Below, one piece after another: positions 34,585 to 44,123 of a stretch of 64,000 bases of DNA. Made by a program: the position numbers and the translations under genes. Numbering within the stretch: the stretch's first letter is position 1; each line of letters begins with the position of its first letter. The DNA lies in contig NZ_JAGHRJ010000002.1 of the NCBI RefSeq assembly GCF_017743865.1, positions 744,001 through 808,000 on the forward strand, read 5' to 3'. This DNA is from Labrenzia sp. R4_2 (GTDB lineage Bacteria > Pseudomonadota > Alphaproteobacteria > Rhizobiales > Stappiaceae). The notes below the pieces were generated by a model that worked only from the letters and a program-made list of their open reading frames with translations, was not told the origin of the DNA and ran no database searches.

Positions 34585-34707
34585 ACCGCGCGTAACGAAG
34601 GATTTACCCCACAAACATCTACACGTGAGTACCGTCAGGAAAATGGAAGCGAACAGTTTGGCTCCGCGGGCCAACGGCTTCTCTTCTTGGCTCGCAAAGG
34701 ATATGTG

Positions 34708-35571
34708 ATGACGGTAACGGCTTGCTTGAAACTCCTGATGCTGCCAGCGGTGCTGATTGGCGCCCTGGCAATGAAGGATAGCGTTGCAGCACAGGACCGG
34801 TTGCCGGACGGTGACGTCGCAAAACTTCACCACAATGGAACGACCTATGCCGCCTGGTACGGCACCCCCACGGATCGCTATGGTCATGCGATTTTGGGCG
34901 ATGGGATTGAGGGCGGATCGCTGCATCTCAAAGTCGGCGGAAACGATTACACTGTGACCCTGCCACACGATCAGGTGTTTGAAGATCGCACACCGCGAAT
35001 TGTTGATCTGAACGGCGACGGTAAGCCGGAAATCGTGACTATCCGCGCCTTTCTGTCAGCTGGTGCGAGTGTAGCTGTTTTTGGGCTTCAAGGCGATCAA
35101 TTGGTTGAACTTGCAAGTTCCCGGCCCATCGGCCGGACGAGCCGCTGGCTCAACATTGCCGGGATCGCGGATTATCTCGGGACCGGACAAAAGCAGATTG
35201 CGTTCGTTGAAACGCCGCACATTGGCGGAACATTGCAAATCGCACGCTGGCAAGGGAATAAACTGGAGCTGGCGCACGCGCTCCGTGGATTTTCAAATCA
35301 CAAGATTGGCGCGCGAGAGCAAAACCTGAGCGCAACGGTCAAAGCCGATGCTCAATTCCTGCCCTTCATCATACTGCCATCCAACAATCGCAGAGCCCTG
35401 CACCTGGTTGGATACAAGGATGGAGAATTTTGGAGTTTGGGCCAGAAAGCTCTCACAGCCCCTGTCGCAAGGCATATCCCGGGCGCACAAACAGAAACAG
35501 ATTGTGCAGCGTTTGAGCTTGAAAACGGCGAGCGGACACAAATGTGCGCGAGCGATATCAACGCTGGGTGA
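34708..35571 (+). CDS. Secreted FG-GAP/VCBS-like repeat protein
   Basis: A 287-residue protein with a signal peptide (residues 1-28, ending SVAAQ). The mature part contains one clear calcium-binding DLNGDGKPEIVTIRAF loop of FG-GAP/VCBS type and beta strands consistent with a propeller (LNIAGIADYLGTGQKQIAFVETPHIGGTLQIARW). It is probably periplasmic. The ATG at 34708 lies behind AAAGGAT; TTG 34687 is an unlikely alternative. No specific function can be assigned. Confidence 0.7.
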   Translation: MTVTACLKLLMLPAVLIGALAMKDSVAAQDRLPDGDVAKLHHNGTTYAAWYGTPTDRYGHAILGDGIEGGSLHLKVGGNDYTVTLPHDQVFEDRTPRIVDLNGDGKPEIVTIRAFLSAGASVAVFGLQGDQLVELASSRPIGRTSRWLNIAGIADYLGTGQKQIAFVETPHIGGTLQIARWQGNKLELAHALRGFSNHKIGAREQNLSATVKADAQFLPFIILPSNNRRALHLVGYKDGEFWSLGQKALTAPVARHIPGAQTETDCAAFELENGERTQMCASDINAG

Positions 35572-35697
35572 CACCTGGAAGCCAAAACAGTTCCGGGGAT
35601 CCATTCACGCTGCTTGTCGATCGCTTCAAGGATATTCATTGGCCGCAAAGGACCTGACCTGATAGTCATTCCGGCAAGTTTTCCTTGAGAATTGCCG

Positions 35698-36930
35698 ATG
35701 TCTACCACCGCCACTAACGATCCTTTTGCGCCCGATGGGTCATACGCCTGGTTTCGCTTGGCTGTCTCGATCCTGCTGAGCACGCTTGGTGGCGCGGGAA
35801 TGTGGGCGGTGGTGATTATCATGCCGGCTGTCCAAGTGGACTTTGGCATTGACCGGGCCGGATCTGCCCTACCCTACACGCTGACGATGATCGGCTTTGG
35901 TCTTGGCAACTACCTTCTCGGAAGGGTTGTCGACAGGTACGGCATTGTCCTGCCGGTCATCGCTTCAGCCGTTAGTCTCGGCGCAGGTTTCGCGCTCGCT
36001 GCCGTCGCGCCAAACATCTGGGTGTTTTCGCTCGCACAAGGATTGCTGATCGGCCTTGGAACCTCGGCAACCTTCGGCCCGCTTGTCGCTGACGTTTCTC
36101 ACTGGTTCGTCAAACGACGTGGTTTGGCAGTTGCCTGCGCTGCCTGCGGAAACTATCTGGCCGGCGTGCTCTGGCCGTCCTTGATCAAATGGAACCTTAA
36201 CACGGGAGACTGGCGCGATACCTACTTGCTCATCGCTTTCATTTGTCTCGTCACGATGATCCCGCTCGCTTTGGCATTGCGCAGAAGGCCACCAGAATCG
36301 GCGTTTAGCACAGCTCCTGCTCCTTCCGCTTTCCACCACGCTTCTGCAGGATTGTCACCGCAAGCGCTTCAGCTGCTGTTGTTTGTGGCAGCGTTGGGCT
36401 GTTGTGTCGCCATGGCCATGCCCCAAGTCCACATTGTCGCCTACTGCGTCGACCTTGGATATGGTGTTGCGCCGGGCGCTGAAATGATCGCAATCATGAC
36501 AGCCGCAGGCGTTGCCAGCCGGCTGGTGTCGGGTGTATTGGCCGACAAGATCGGCGGCGTTCGAACCCTGCTGATCGGCTCAGTCTTGCAATGCGCTGCC
36601 CTGTTCTTGTTCATACCTTTCAACGGGCTTGCATCTCTTTATCTCGTGTCCCTGATCTTTGGGCTGAGCCAGGGTGGGATCGTCCCGAGCTATGCCGTAA
36701 TTGTCCGCGAATACCTCCCTGCCCGTGAGGCCGGACAACGGGTCGGGCTCGTCATTATGGGAACCATTCTCGGAATGGCGTTGGGAGGATGGCTATCCGG
36801 CTGGATTTACGACCTGACGGGTTCATACCAAGCAGCGTTTCTTAACGGCATTGCCTGGAACTTCCTCAACATCACCATCATGATATTCATTCTGATGAAG
36901 GGTAAGCGTCGCCTCGCAGCGGCTGTCTGA
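35698..36930 (+). CDS. MFS transporter
   Basis: A 410-residue major facilitator with 12 predicted helices. The loop 2-3 motif appears as GNYLLGRVVDRYG, and the repeat in the second half as GVLADKIGG. The first helices carry GGAGMWAVVIIMPAVQVDFGIDR, similar to the OFA/monocarboxylate-type branch. The substrate is unknown. ATG 35698 is used; a TTG two codons upstream is the alternative. Confidence 0.88.
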   Translation: MSTTATNDPFAPDGSYAWFRLAVSILLSTLGGAGMWAVVIIMPAVQVDFGIDRAGSALPYTLTMIGFGLGNYLLGRVVDRYGIVLPVIASAVSLGAGFALAAVAPNIWVFSLAQGLLIGLGTSATFGPLVADVSHWFVKRRGLAVACAACGNYLAGVLWPSLIKWNLNTGDWRDTYLLIAFICLVTMIPLALALRRRPPESAFSTAPAPSAFHHASAGLSPQALQLLLFVAALGCCVAMAMPQVHIVAYCVDLGYGVAPGAEMIAIMTAAGVASRLVSGVLADKIGGVRTLLIGSVLQCAALFLFIPFNGLASLYLVSLIFGLSQGGIVPSYAVIVREYLPAREAGQRVGLVIMGTILGMALGGWLSGWIYDLTGSYQAAFLNGIAWNFLNITIMIFILMKGKRRLAAAV

Positions 36931-37185
36931 ACTGTTCAACAGTTTCAGATGCCCCCTCAATCGAGAGCGCCGACCTATCAAGGCCGTAGTTCTACGAGCC
37001 AAATTTGAATGCCGAGCTCATAAAGATAGCCCTTATCGGCAAATATACCTAATATTTCAGAGACATAAGTCGCAAAAAGCTAAGTTTAATGAAATGGATT
37101 CATAAGACTTTGTGAAATAGGATTGTGCCGACAACCTGCATACACCCGACCAAAACCTTGAAAGCTATCTCACAAGCGGGAAGAC

Positions 37186-38163
37186 GTGTTTCGTATTATC
37201 GAAAAGACCCTGACATTATTACTGATGGCGTCGTTCCTATGCTTGGCATTCCCTGGCGGCGGGTCTTCCGCCTCTGATCAACAGGACATCCAGATAATCA
37301 CGTGGCGTGGAATGACCCCCGCTGAACAAGGTTTTTTGTCGCGGCTGAGCGAGCTCGGAATAAAGGCAAAATTCCATCATTTCGACGCCGGGCGGAGTGA
37401 AACCAATCTTGCAGGCTTCTTGAGGGCCAATCGGTCCGATCTTGAAAAGAGAAACCTTATCTACACCTTCGGAACAACTGCAACCAATACCCTTCTCAAT
37501 TTCGGGGTGGGCAATGTTCCGGTGGTTTTTAACATCGTGTCAGATCCGATCGGCAATAACATCACGCTGTCGATGCATATGCCAACGCGCGGCGCGACCG
37601 GTGTCAAACAATCCCTTTCCGCAGAAGTCATCTTGCAGTTGCTGGAGCAGGTCTACCCGTATGAAACCATAGCGGTGTTGTTCGATCCTAGAGAACCCAA
37701 CTCCACCACAGAAGCCGATAAGGTTACAAATGTCGCGGATGTTTTGGAAAAACAAACGCTGCGTGTGCGGTTCATTCCCGATGTGGAAGATGCCGAACTG
37801 CATGTGGAACTGATGAGGTCACAGCTGGAAGCCGCAGATGTTGTCTATGTCACCTCGACATCATCATTCGTACAGAAAGCTTATCTTTTGAAGCAAATAT
37901 TGCCGCCAAACATCGTGAGTGTGACAGCGTCCCCGGCGCTGGTGGACCATGGTGTTTCTTTGGCCTTTGGCGAAGCGTATTGGCAGCGCGGCGAGGCTGC
38001 TGCGGAGTTGGCGGCAGAAATACTGCTGAACGGCAAATCTCCCTCAGAAATTTCAATTAACGAGATCAAGGCAAACGAGTCGATCCTCTTCATCGGAAAA
38101 ACGAGCCCAGTGGCGGACAGGCTCGATCTGAGTGCGTTTCCCGATCGCGTGAAATACAGGTGA
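37186..38163 (+). CDS. ABC transporter substrate-binding protein (ABC_sub_bind type), orphan
   Basis: A 325-residue protein starting at GTG 37186 behind GCGGGAAG. It has a signal peptide (residues 1-30) and the fold of the ABC_sub_bind family: LIYTFGTTATNTLLNFGVGNVPVVFNIVSDPIG, TRGATGVKQSL and VYVTSTSSFVQKAYLLKQI. Family members bind aromatic amino acids or other small ligands. The usual permease and ATPase partners are not present here. Confidence 0.82.
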   Translation: MFRIIEKTLTLLLMASFLCLAFPGGGSSASDQQDIQIITWRGMTPAEQGFLSRLSELGIKAKFHHFDAGRSETNLAGFLRANRSDLEKRNLIYTFGTTATNTLLNFGVGNVPVVFNIVSDPIGNNITLSMHMPTRGATGVKQSLSAEVILQLLEQVYPYETIAVLFDPREPNSTTEADKVTNVADVLEKQTLRVRFIPDVEDAELHVELMRSQLEAADVVYVTSTSSFVQKAYLLKQILPPNIVSVTASPALVDHGVSLAFGEAYWQRGEAAAELAAEILLNGKSPSEISINEIKANESILFIGKTSPVADRLDLSAFPDRVKYR

Positions 38164-38231
38164 TGTGGCAGGACACAGGCCACGCTTGATCGCCCTTGCC
38201 TTGACCGGGCAAACACCTTACCTCCGATTTC

Positions 38232-40316
38232 ATGAAAAACGACACGCTCCCTCCACGCGCTGAAGCGCGCCCCGTCCAAATTGAAACCCACGGCATTACC
38301 CGGCAAGACGCCTACAGTTGGCTGCGGGCCGACAATTGGCAGGAGGTCATGAAAGACCCCAGTGTCCTAGATGCCGACATCCGGGCGTATCTTGAGGCGG
38401 AAAACACCTATCACGAGGCGCAAATGGCGCCGACGAAAGCTTTGCAGGAAACGTTGTTTTCCGAAATGCGAGGACGCATCAAGGAAGATGACAGCGCGGT
38501 TCCCTCCCCTGATGGCCCTTATGCCTACAGCCTGAAATACAAGACGGGCGGACAGCAGCCGATCTTCTACCGGACGCCGCGCGATGGTGGTGAAGAGACT
38601 ATCTTGCTGGATGGTGATAAGGAAGCCGACGGCAAAGCCTATTTCAAGATCGGCGGCGCTAGCCATTCCACGGACCATAAGCTGTTGGCTTGGGCCTACG
38701 ACGACAAGGGGTCTGAGTATTACTCCCTCCAGTTCCGCGATCTGGAGACAGGCAAAGACACCGGTTATGTCATCGAAGACACGAGCGGCGGCGGTGTTTT
38801 CTGCGCGGACAGCAAATATGTCTTTTACATCCGCCTTGATGCCAATCACCGGCCGTCCAAACTGTTCCGCCATGAAATTGGTGCGGACCCAGCAACGGAT
38901 GTGCTCGTCTACGAAGAAAAAGACCCTGGCTTCTTCATGGGTGTCGGCAAAACGCAGTCCGGCGACACGATTGTCATCGACATTCATGATCACGAGACGT
39001 CCGAAATCTGGATGATCCCGGCGGATCAGCCCACAACAGCGCCCGCCCTGATCGCTGCTCGCGAAACCGGCATCGAGTATTCCGTCGATGACCATGGCGA
39101 CACGCTTTACATCCTGACCAATGCCGACGGGGCGGAAGACTTCAAGATCGTGACGGCTCCGAAAGCCACACCAGGTCGGGAAAACTGGCGCGATCTGGTG
39201 CCGCACAAGGCCGGGTGCCTGATCCTGTCCCACTGTGTCTACAAGACATTCATGACCCGTTTGGAGCGGGAAGATGGCTTGCCGCGGATCGTCATCCGTA
39301 ACCTTTCACACGGCAACGAACATTATGTCGCCTTTGACGAGGAAGCTTATTCGCTGGGATTGTCTGGCGGGTATGAATTCGACACAGAGACCATCCGCTT
39401 TTCCTATTCATCCATGACGACGCCGTCACAAACGTTCGACTACAATGTCGCAACAGGCGAACGCACCTTGCGCAAGGAACAGGAAGTGCCCTCCGGCCAC
39501 AAGGCAGATGATTACGTCACGCGGCGGCTGATGGCACCGGCGGCTGACGGCGAAATGGTGCCGGTCTCAATTCTCTACCGGAAGGACACACCGCTGGACG
39601 GCTCCGCACCGCTCCTGCTTTATGGATACGGGTCTTATGGCATTTCCATCCCGGCCAGCTTCAACACGAACAGTCTTTCGCTGGTCGATCGCGGGTTTGT
39701 CTATGCCATTGCCCATATCCGCGGCGGCAAGGAAAAAGGCTTCGGCTGGTACAAGGCCGGACGGCGGGAGAACAAGAAGAACACCTTCACAGATTTTATC
39801 GCGGCGGCAGATCATCTGGTCAAGGACGGCTTCACAAGCCACGAGAAGATCATTGCGCAGGGCGGATCGGCCGGCGGTATGCTGATGGGTGCGATCTCGA
39901 ACATGGCGCCAGAGAAATTCGGCGGCATCGTTGCTGAAGTCCCGTTTGTCGATGTGCTGGCAACCATGCTGGATGACACATTGCCCCTCACCCCGCCGGA
40001 ATGGCCTGAGTGGGGCAACCCCATCACCGACAAGGGCGCCTATGAGTACATCGCTTCGTATTCGCCTTATGACAATGTCGAAGCCAAGGACTACCCGCCG
40101 ATCTTCGCCCTTGCAGGTCTGACCGACCCGCGTGTGACCTACTGGGAACCGGCCAAGTGGGTTGCCAAACTCCGCGCGACAAAGACCGGTGACAGTCTCG
40201 TAATGCTCAAAACCAATATGGACGCCGGACATGGCGGGGCATCGGGACGTTTTGACCGGCTGAAGGAAGTTGCCCTCGTGCAAGCCTTTGCGCTTCAGGT
40301 GACCGGCAAGGCGTAA
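38232..40316 (+). CDS. ptrB: Oligopeptidase B (prolyl oligopeptidase family)
   Basis: A 694-residue S9A serine peptidase. Residues about 70-400 form the beta-propeller; the C-terminal alpha/beta-hydrolase domain has the nucleophile in GGSAGGM (about residue 545), Asp in LTDPRV (about 630) and His in DAGHGG (about 665). LLYGYGSYGISIPASFNTNSLSLVDRGFVYAIAHIRGG is the family signature. It cleaves short peptides after basic residues in the cytoplasm. A terminator follows. Confidence 0.93.
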   Translation: MKNDTLPPRAEARPVQIETHGITRQDAYSWLRADNWQEVMKDPSVLDADIRAYLEAENTYHEAQMAPTKALQETLFSEMRGRIKEDDSAVPSPDGPYAYSLKYKTGGQQPIFYRTPRDGGEETILLDGDKEADGKAYFKIGGASHSTDHKLLAWAYDDKGSEYYSLQFRDLETGKDTGYVIEDTSGGGVFCADSKYVFYIRLDANHRPSKLFRHEIGADPATDVLVYEEKDPGFFMGVGKTQSGDTIVIDIHDHETSEIWMIPADQPTTAPALIAARETGIEYSVDDHGDTLYILTNADGAEDFKIVTAPKATPGRENWRDLVPHKAGCLILSHCVYKTFMTRLEREDGLPRIVIRNLSHGNEHYVAFDEEAYSLGLSGGYEFDTETIRFSYSSMTTPSQTFDYNVATGERTLRKEQEVPSGHKADDYVTRRLMAPAADGEMVPVSILYRKDTPLDGSAPLLLYGYGSYGISIPASFNTNSLSLVDRGFVYAIAHIRGGKEKGFGWYKAGRRENKKNTFTDFIAAADHLVKDGFTSHEKIIAQGGSAGGMLMGAISNMAPEKFGGIVAEVPFVDVLATMLDDTLPLTPPEWPEWGNPITDKGAYEYIASYSPYDNVEAKDYPPIFALAGLTDPRVTYWEPAKWVAKLRATKTGDSLVMLKTNMDAGHGGASGRFDRLKEVALVQAFALQVTGKA

Positions 40317-40343
40317 GCCCCTTCACAGTCTTGTGAAATTATT

Positions 40344-40375
40344 ACCGGGTCCGGAAACGGATCCGGTTTTTCTTT
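40344..40375 (+). terminator. Terminator of ptrB
   Basis: ACCGGGTCCG pairs with CGGATCCGGT (one G-T pair) around a GAAA loop and is followed by TTTTTCTTT. Confidence 0.85.
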
Positions 40376-40414
40376 GGCCGTGAAGTCGCTTAGTGTGATC
40401 GGAGTGACTTCATA

Positions 40415-42025
40415 ATGACAAGCAGGGATATCATGACCCGTACATCGTCCAGATGGTTTCGGCGCACCGCCGGTTTCACGCTGACCGCCGCCCTTCTCAC
40501 GTCCGCCTCGGTAACCCAGGCTGCTGAACTGCGCTGGTCGTCACCGACCGATCCGCAGACGATGGACCCGCATGCAGTCAACTCCGCACCGGTGCTCGGG
40601 TTCTTGAACAATGTCTATGAAGGTCTTGTCAGGCGCGGCAAGTCCATGGACATCGAGGGGTCCCTTGCCGAGAGCTGGGAGCCGATTGGAACGGACGGAT
40701 GGCGCTTTAACTTGCGCAGGGGCGTGAAGTTTCATGACGGAGCTGAGTTTACCGCTGAAGATGTCTTGTTCTCCTATCAACGCGCTTCATCCGAGGCCTC
40801 AGACACCGCATCCTGGTTTGCTCCGGTAAAAAGCGTTGAAGTGGTCGATGACTTTACGGTCGATTTCCTGACCCACGCCCCCGACCCGATCTTTCCCGAT
40901 TCCATCGCAAACTTTATGATCCTCGACAAGGATTGGGCCGAAGCAAATGATGCCGCCCTTCCCGCGAAGGATGCAGAAACTTACGCCACGCTGAACACAA
41001 ACGGCACGGGGCCGTTCAAGGTCGTCAGCCGGCAACCCGGCGTCGAGACCGTGCTGGAACCGTTTGATGGTTGGTGGGATACCAAGGAGCACAATCTCAC
41101 CAAGGCCACCTTCTTGCCAATCGCCAATCCGGCGACGGCCGTTTCTGGACTGCTCTCCGGTCAGGTCGATCTGATCAATCCGGTTCCGGTTCAGGACGTC
41201 AATCGGGTTGCCAATCAGCAAGGACTGAAACTGCATCAGGGCATTGAAGCCCGGGTCATCATGCTCGGCTTCGGGCACGCCCACGACACCTTGAAGTATT
41301 CAAAGGAAACGACCGGCAAAAACCCCTTCCAGGACGTTCGGGTTCGCAAAGCGGTGCAAATGGCGATCAATACCGAAGCCATGATCGACAAGATCATGCG
41401 CGGCAGCGCGGAATTGGCAACGCAACTCGTCAGCCCGCAAATGAAAGGATACAGCTCTGCAGCATCAGACCGGTTTGGCTATGACCCAGCCGCTGCCAAG
41501 GCCTTGCTGGCAGACGCTGGTTATCCGGATGGCTTCTCTTTCGGACTGATGTGCCCCAACGACCGCTACATCAATGATGAAGCGCTGTGCAAGGCAATCG
41601 CGGCGATGCTGACACAGGCAGGTATGCGCGCAGAGTTGAATGCCATGCCGGTCCGCAGCTACTGGCCAGAACTTCGCTCCGGCAATTTCGACATGTATCT
41701 CCTGGGTTGGTCACCCGGAACGTTCGACGCCGAACACCCAATCCGGTTCCTCGTCACCACGAGAAATGATGAGAAGAAGCTCGGCAGCTGGAACTTTGGC
41801 GGCTACTCAAACCCCGAGGTGGATGCGCTCTTGCCGCAAATCCAGCGGGAGATTGATCCGGCCAAACGGCAGCAAATGCTGGATGAGATCGCTCTCACCG
41901 TCCGCAACGATGTGGTCTACGTGCCGCTCCACATCCAGCCCCTGCTGTGGGGCTCCAAGGACACGGTCGATCTGACCCAGCGGGCCGATAATTTCCTGAT
42001 GCTGCGCTGGATTACAGTCAACTAG
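40415..42025 (+). CDS. DppA/OppA-type peptide ABC binding protein, orphan
   Basis: A 536-residue family 5 solute-binding protein with a signal peptide ending TQA-AEL. Motifs: WSSPTDPQTMDPHAVNSAPVLGFLNNVYEGLV, WRFNLRRGVKFHDGAEFTAEDV and the C-terminal RNDVVYVPLHIQP. Two starts are possible: ATG 40415 (GGAG ten bases upstream) and ATG 40433 (AGGGA close upstream); the second gives a shorter signal with RR. It binds peptides or similar oligomers in the periplasm. No permease genes adjoin, and a terminator follows. Confidence 0.88.
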   Translation: MTSRDIMTRTSSRWFRRTAGFTLTAALLTSASVTQAAELRWSSPTDPQTMDPHAVNSAPVLGFLNNVYEGLVRRGKSMDIEGSLAESWEPIGTDGWRFNLRRGVKFHDGAEFTAEDVLFSYQRASSEASDTASWFAPVKSVEVVDDFTVDFLTHAPDPIFPDSIANFMILDKDWAEANDAALPAKDAETYATLNTNGTGPFKVVSRQPGVETVLEPFDGWWDTKEHNLTKATFLPIANPATAVSGLLSGQVDLINPVPVQDVNRVANQQGLKLHQGIEARVIMLGFGHAHDTLKYSKETTGKNPFQDVRVRKAVQMAINTEAMIDKIMRGSAELATQLVSPQMKGYSSAASDRFGYDPAAAKALLADAGYPDGFSFGLMCPNDRYINDEALCKAIAAMLTQAGMRAELNAMPVRSYWPELRSGNFDMYLLGWSPGTFDAEHPIRFLVTTRNDEKKLGSWNFGGYSNPEVDALLPQIQREIDPAKRQQMLDEIALTVRNDVVYVPLHIQPLLWGSKDTVDLTQRADNFLMLRWITVN

Positions 42026-42355
42026 ATCAGCGGGCGCTTAATCGAAATCGATTGAGCGCCTAAAGCTGATCGTTTCGAAAGGAGCCGAGCATCCGAGACT
42101 TATGAAACATACCGGCGCCGCTCGCGCCGGTATTTTTCCTTCCAGTCAAATAACAACTATTCTTCTCCAATATTTCTTCAGAATATTTATTCGGATAACG
42201 AAATATAGATCAGAGACATTGAAGAATAATATTAATATTACAGGCATTTAATGAAGACAGTTTAATTTGAAATCTTCTCCGATCACGACCAAATCGTAAC
42301 CGTCACAACCGGACAACAGTGTCCAAAACGATGGTCCTTGCGGAGGAGCAATACA
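42026..42355. other. 330-bp AT-rich intergenic region
   Basis: It holds a hairpin just after the stop (GGCGCT...GAGCGCC, no T-run), the terminator at 42109, and a strongly AT-rich stretch (42140-42260) that probably contains the promoter of the acidic protein gene. No coding sequence is seen. Confidence 0.55.
42109..42139 (+). terminator. Terminator after peptide-binding protein gene
   Basis: ATACCGGCGC pairs perfectly with GCGCCGGTAT around a 5-base loop and is followed by TTTT. Confidence 0.85.
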
Positions 42356-43420
42356 ATGACTTACCAGCCTACCCATCCCCTGCCGTTTTCAATCAACACC
42401 GCGCCAGTCATGCCGATAGACCTCTATATCCCGGCTGGGCCGCCAGGTGATCAGAACGGAACCACCAACACCTCTTCCTTCATGAACGATCTGGATGAAT
42501 TCGGCTGGACGGTGCCGGACGCATTGGATGTTTCAACCAGTCCGGTCGAGTTCAACGATCTGCCGTTCTTGAACCTGGATCCTTACAATCTCGACGGTAA
42601 AGACAATCTGCCGACTGGCGACCTTGCAGAAGGGCCGCAGGGCGGTCTCAGTTCCCAGGTCGATGTCCAGGCAGGCTCCGGCGAGCAACAGGTTAACTTC
42701 AGCCTGGAGATGGAAAACTACACGTACACCACAGAGTACGGACAAATTAACATCCTCACGCTGGCCGAAGAACGCACGACAGAAATCAAGACCATCAATT
42801 TCAACGGCCAAGAAGTCGCGGTGGAGTATCAGGCTGGCATCGCGCATGAATTTGAAGGCAGTTTCTACGACAATGCCTTCCGGGAGCTCTATGTCGAGAT
42901 GGCTTTCGAAACCGGGATGGAGATACAGGCTGAAGCCTTCGACGCCAACGGCAACCCGATCATGACTGCGTTCGGATACGAGCAAGCGCTTGAAATCTAT
43001 GGCGAGGCCTTCGATTACGGCATTGAAGAATTCGAAATGGCCTTCGAACTCGGAATTGAGCTCGAGCTGAACGATTTCGGCATGTATGAAATGACACTGT
43101 CGGTGATGTTTGAAGGCGAAATCGTCTACATGAATGGCGCCGAGCGTTTTTATGAGTTTGAAGACGAGCTGTTCTTTATGTTCTCCGACCAGGACCAGAT
43201 CGACTTCAACCAAATTCCGGACGGGCTGTACAACGAGATCCAGAAATTTGCTGCCGGCATGGGAGATGCTTGGGGCGGTATGGAAATCCTGAACGCTCAG
43301 CTGGAAGCAATTTTCCTCCAGCTTCAGGAAGACGGTCACTACCAGGCATGGGATGACGTGGATCAGGGACTGGACAATCCGTTCGACTTCAACGTCCCGC
43401 CGTCCGACTGGCTGACCTGA
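42356..43420 (+). CDS. Very acidic orphan protein
   Basis: A 354-residue protein with a strong ribosome site (GGAGGAG). I recognise no family. By my count it has about 68 Asp/Glu against six Lys/Arg and no Cys. The first 100 residues are Pro/Asn/Asp rich and probably unstructured; the middle (residues about 105-290) alternates Phe/Tyr with Glu (YVEMAFETGMEIQAEAF, YGIEEFEMAFELGIELEL), suggesting amphipathic beta strands. There is no signal peptide, but an RTX-like or other C-terminal secretion signal cannot be excluded. It is flanked by its own AT-rich promoter region and a downstream hairpin. Confidence 0.75.
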   Translation: MTYQPTHPLPFSINTAPVMPIDLYIPAGPPGDQNGTTNTSSFMNDLDEFGWTVPDALDVSTSPVEFNDLPFLNLDPYNLDGKDNLPTGDLAEGPQGGLSSQVDVQAGSGEQQVNFSLEMENYTYTTEYGQINILTLAEERTTEIKTINFNGQEVAVEYQAGIAHEFEGSFYDNAFRELYVEMAFETGMEIQAEAFDANGNPIMTAFGYEQALEIYGEAFDYGIEEFEMAFELGIELELNDFGMYEMTLSVMFEGEIVYMNGAERFYEFEDELFFMFSDQDQIDFNQIPDGLYNEIQKFAAGMGDAWGGMEILNAQLEAIFLQLQEDGHYQAWDDVDQGLDNPFDFNVPPSDWLT

Positions 43421-43479
43421 TAGACGCCAACCACTCCGCAGAATTCATCCCTTTTGGAAGATCTGCCTTTCTCTTGAAC

Positions 43480-43504
43480 GGACCGGTGGCTTTGCCATCG
43501 GTCC
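43480..43504 (+). terminator. Hairpin after acidic protein gene
   Basis: GGACCGGTGGC and GCCATCGGTCC form an 11-bp stem (one G-T pair) with loop TTT. No T-run follows, so it may be an mRNA-end hairpin rather than a classical terminator. Confidence 0.45.
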
Positions 43505-43655
43505 ATTGTCGTGTTTCAGAAGGCCAACAAACTGGTCATATCGGATTTTGCGCCACAATAGCTTTTGACGTTTCGACCAGATGTTTGTACGACGGAACTC
43601 TGATTTGAAAGACATCTCTGAACAGAGATGCCGTCCGCGATTGCCAGAGGTCTTT

Positions 43656-44024
43656 ATGCCGAATTTTGTGAGAAAAACTCGAAATGCCGGAAACCGCCTT
43701 GGACTCATTGCGGTTGGCACTCTCGCATTCGCCCTAAGTGCCTGCCAGATCCAGTCGCCTTCAGATATTCTTTTTGCACCAACCTATAATACCGACCGCG
43801 GCAGCATTCCGGTCGTATCCGGAACTCAGTATGACTGCCGCACGTTTCAGGGCAGCGGTTGGAAAGGAATTGCCGGCGGCCGCGCAGCGAACTGGGGAGA
43901 GCCTTTCCCGGTTGCCCGGACAGCCTGTTTTAAGACGCGGGACGAGTGCCAGGCTTTCCTGACCCTGATGAGCGGTTACATCGACTATCAGCCCTACTAT
44001 CGCTGCCAGCCCCACACAGCCTGA
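43656..44024 (+). CDS. Small Cys-containing lipoprotein
   Basis: A 122-residue protein starting at ATG 43656 behind AGAGG. It has a lipoprotein signal ending LSAC (lipid Cys near residue 30). The mature part has four further Cys (YDCRTF, TACFKTRDECQAF, YRCQP), likely two disulfides. I recognise no named family. An ORF extension to 43581 is not supported by a ribosome site. Confidence 0.72.
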   Translation: MPNFVRKTRNAGNRLGLIAVGTLAFALSACQIQSPSDILFAPTYNTDRGSIPVVSGTQYDCRTFQGSGWKGIAGGRAANWGEPFPVARTACFKTRDECQAFLTLMSGYIDYQPYYRCQPHTA

Positions 44025-44123
44025 TATGATCAGTTGATCTACCGCGCTATTGTCCTGGTGTTGCCGGAACATGTGCACAATCAATTCTCTGGTGCGGCAT
44101 GATCTGACCGCTTAAGTCAAAGT

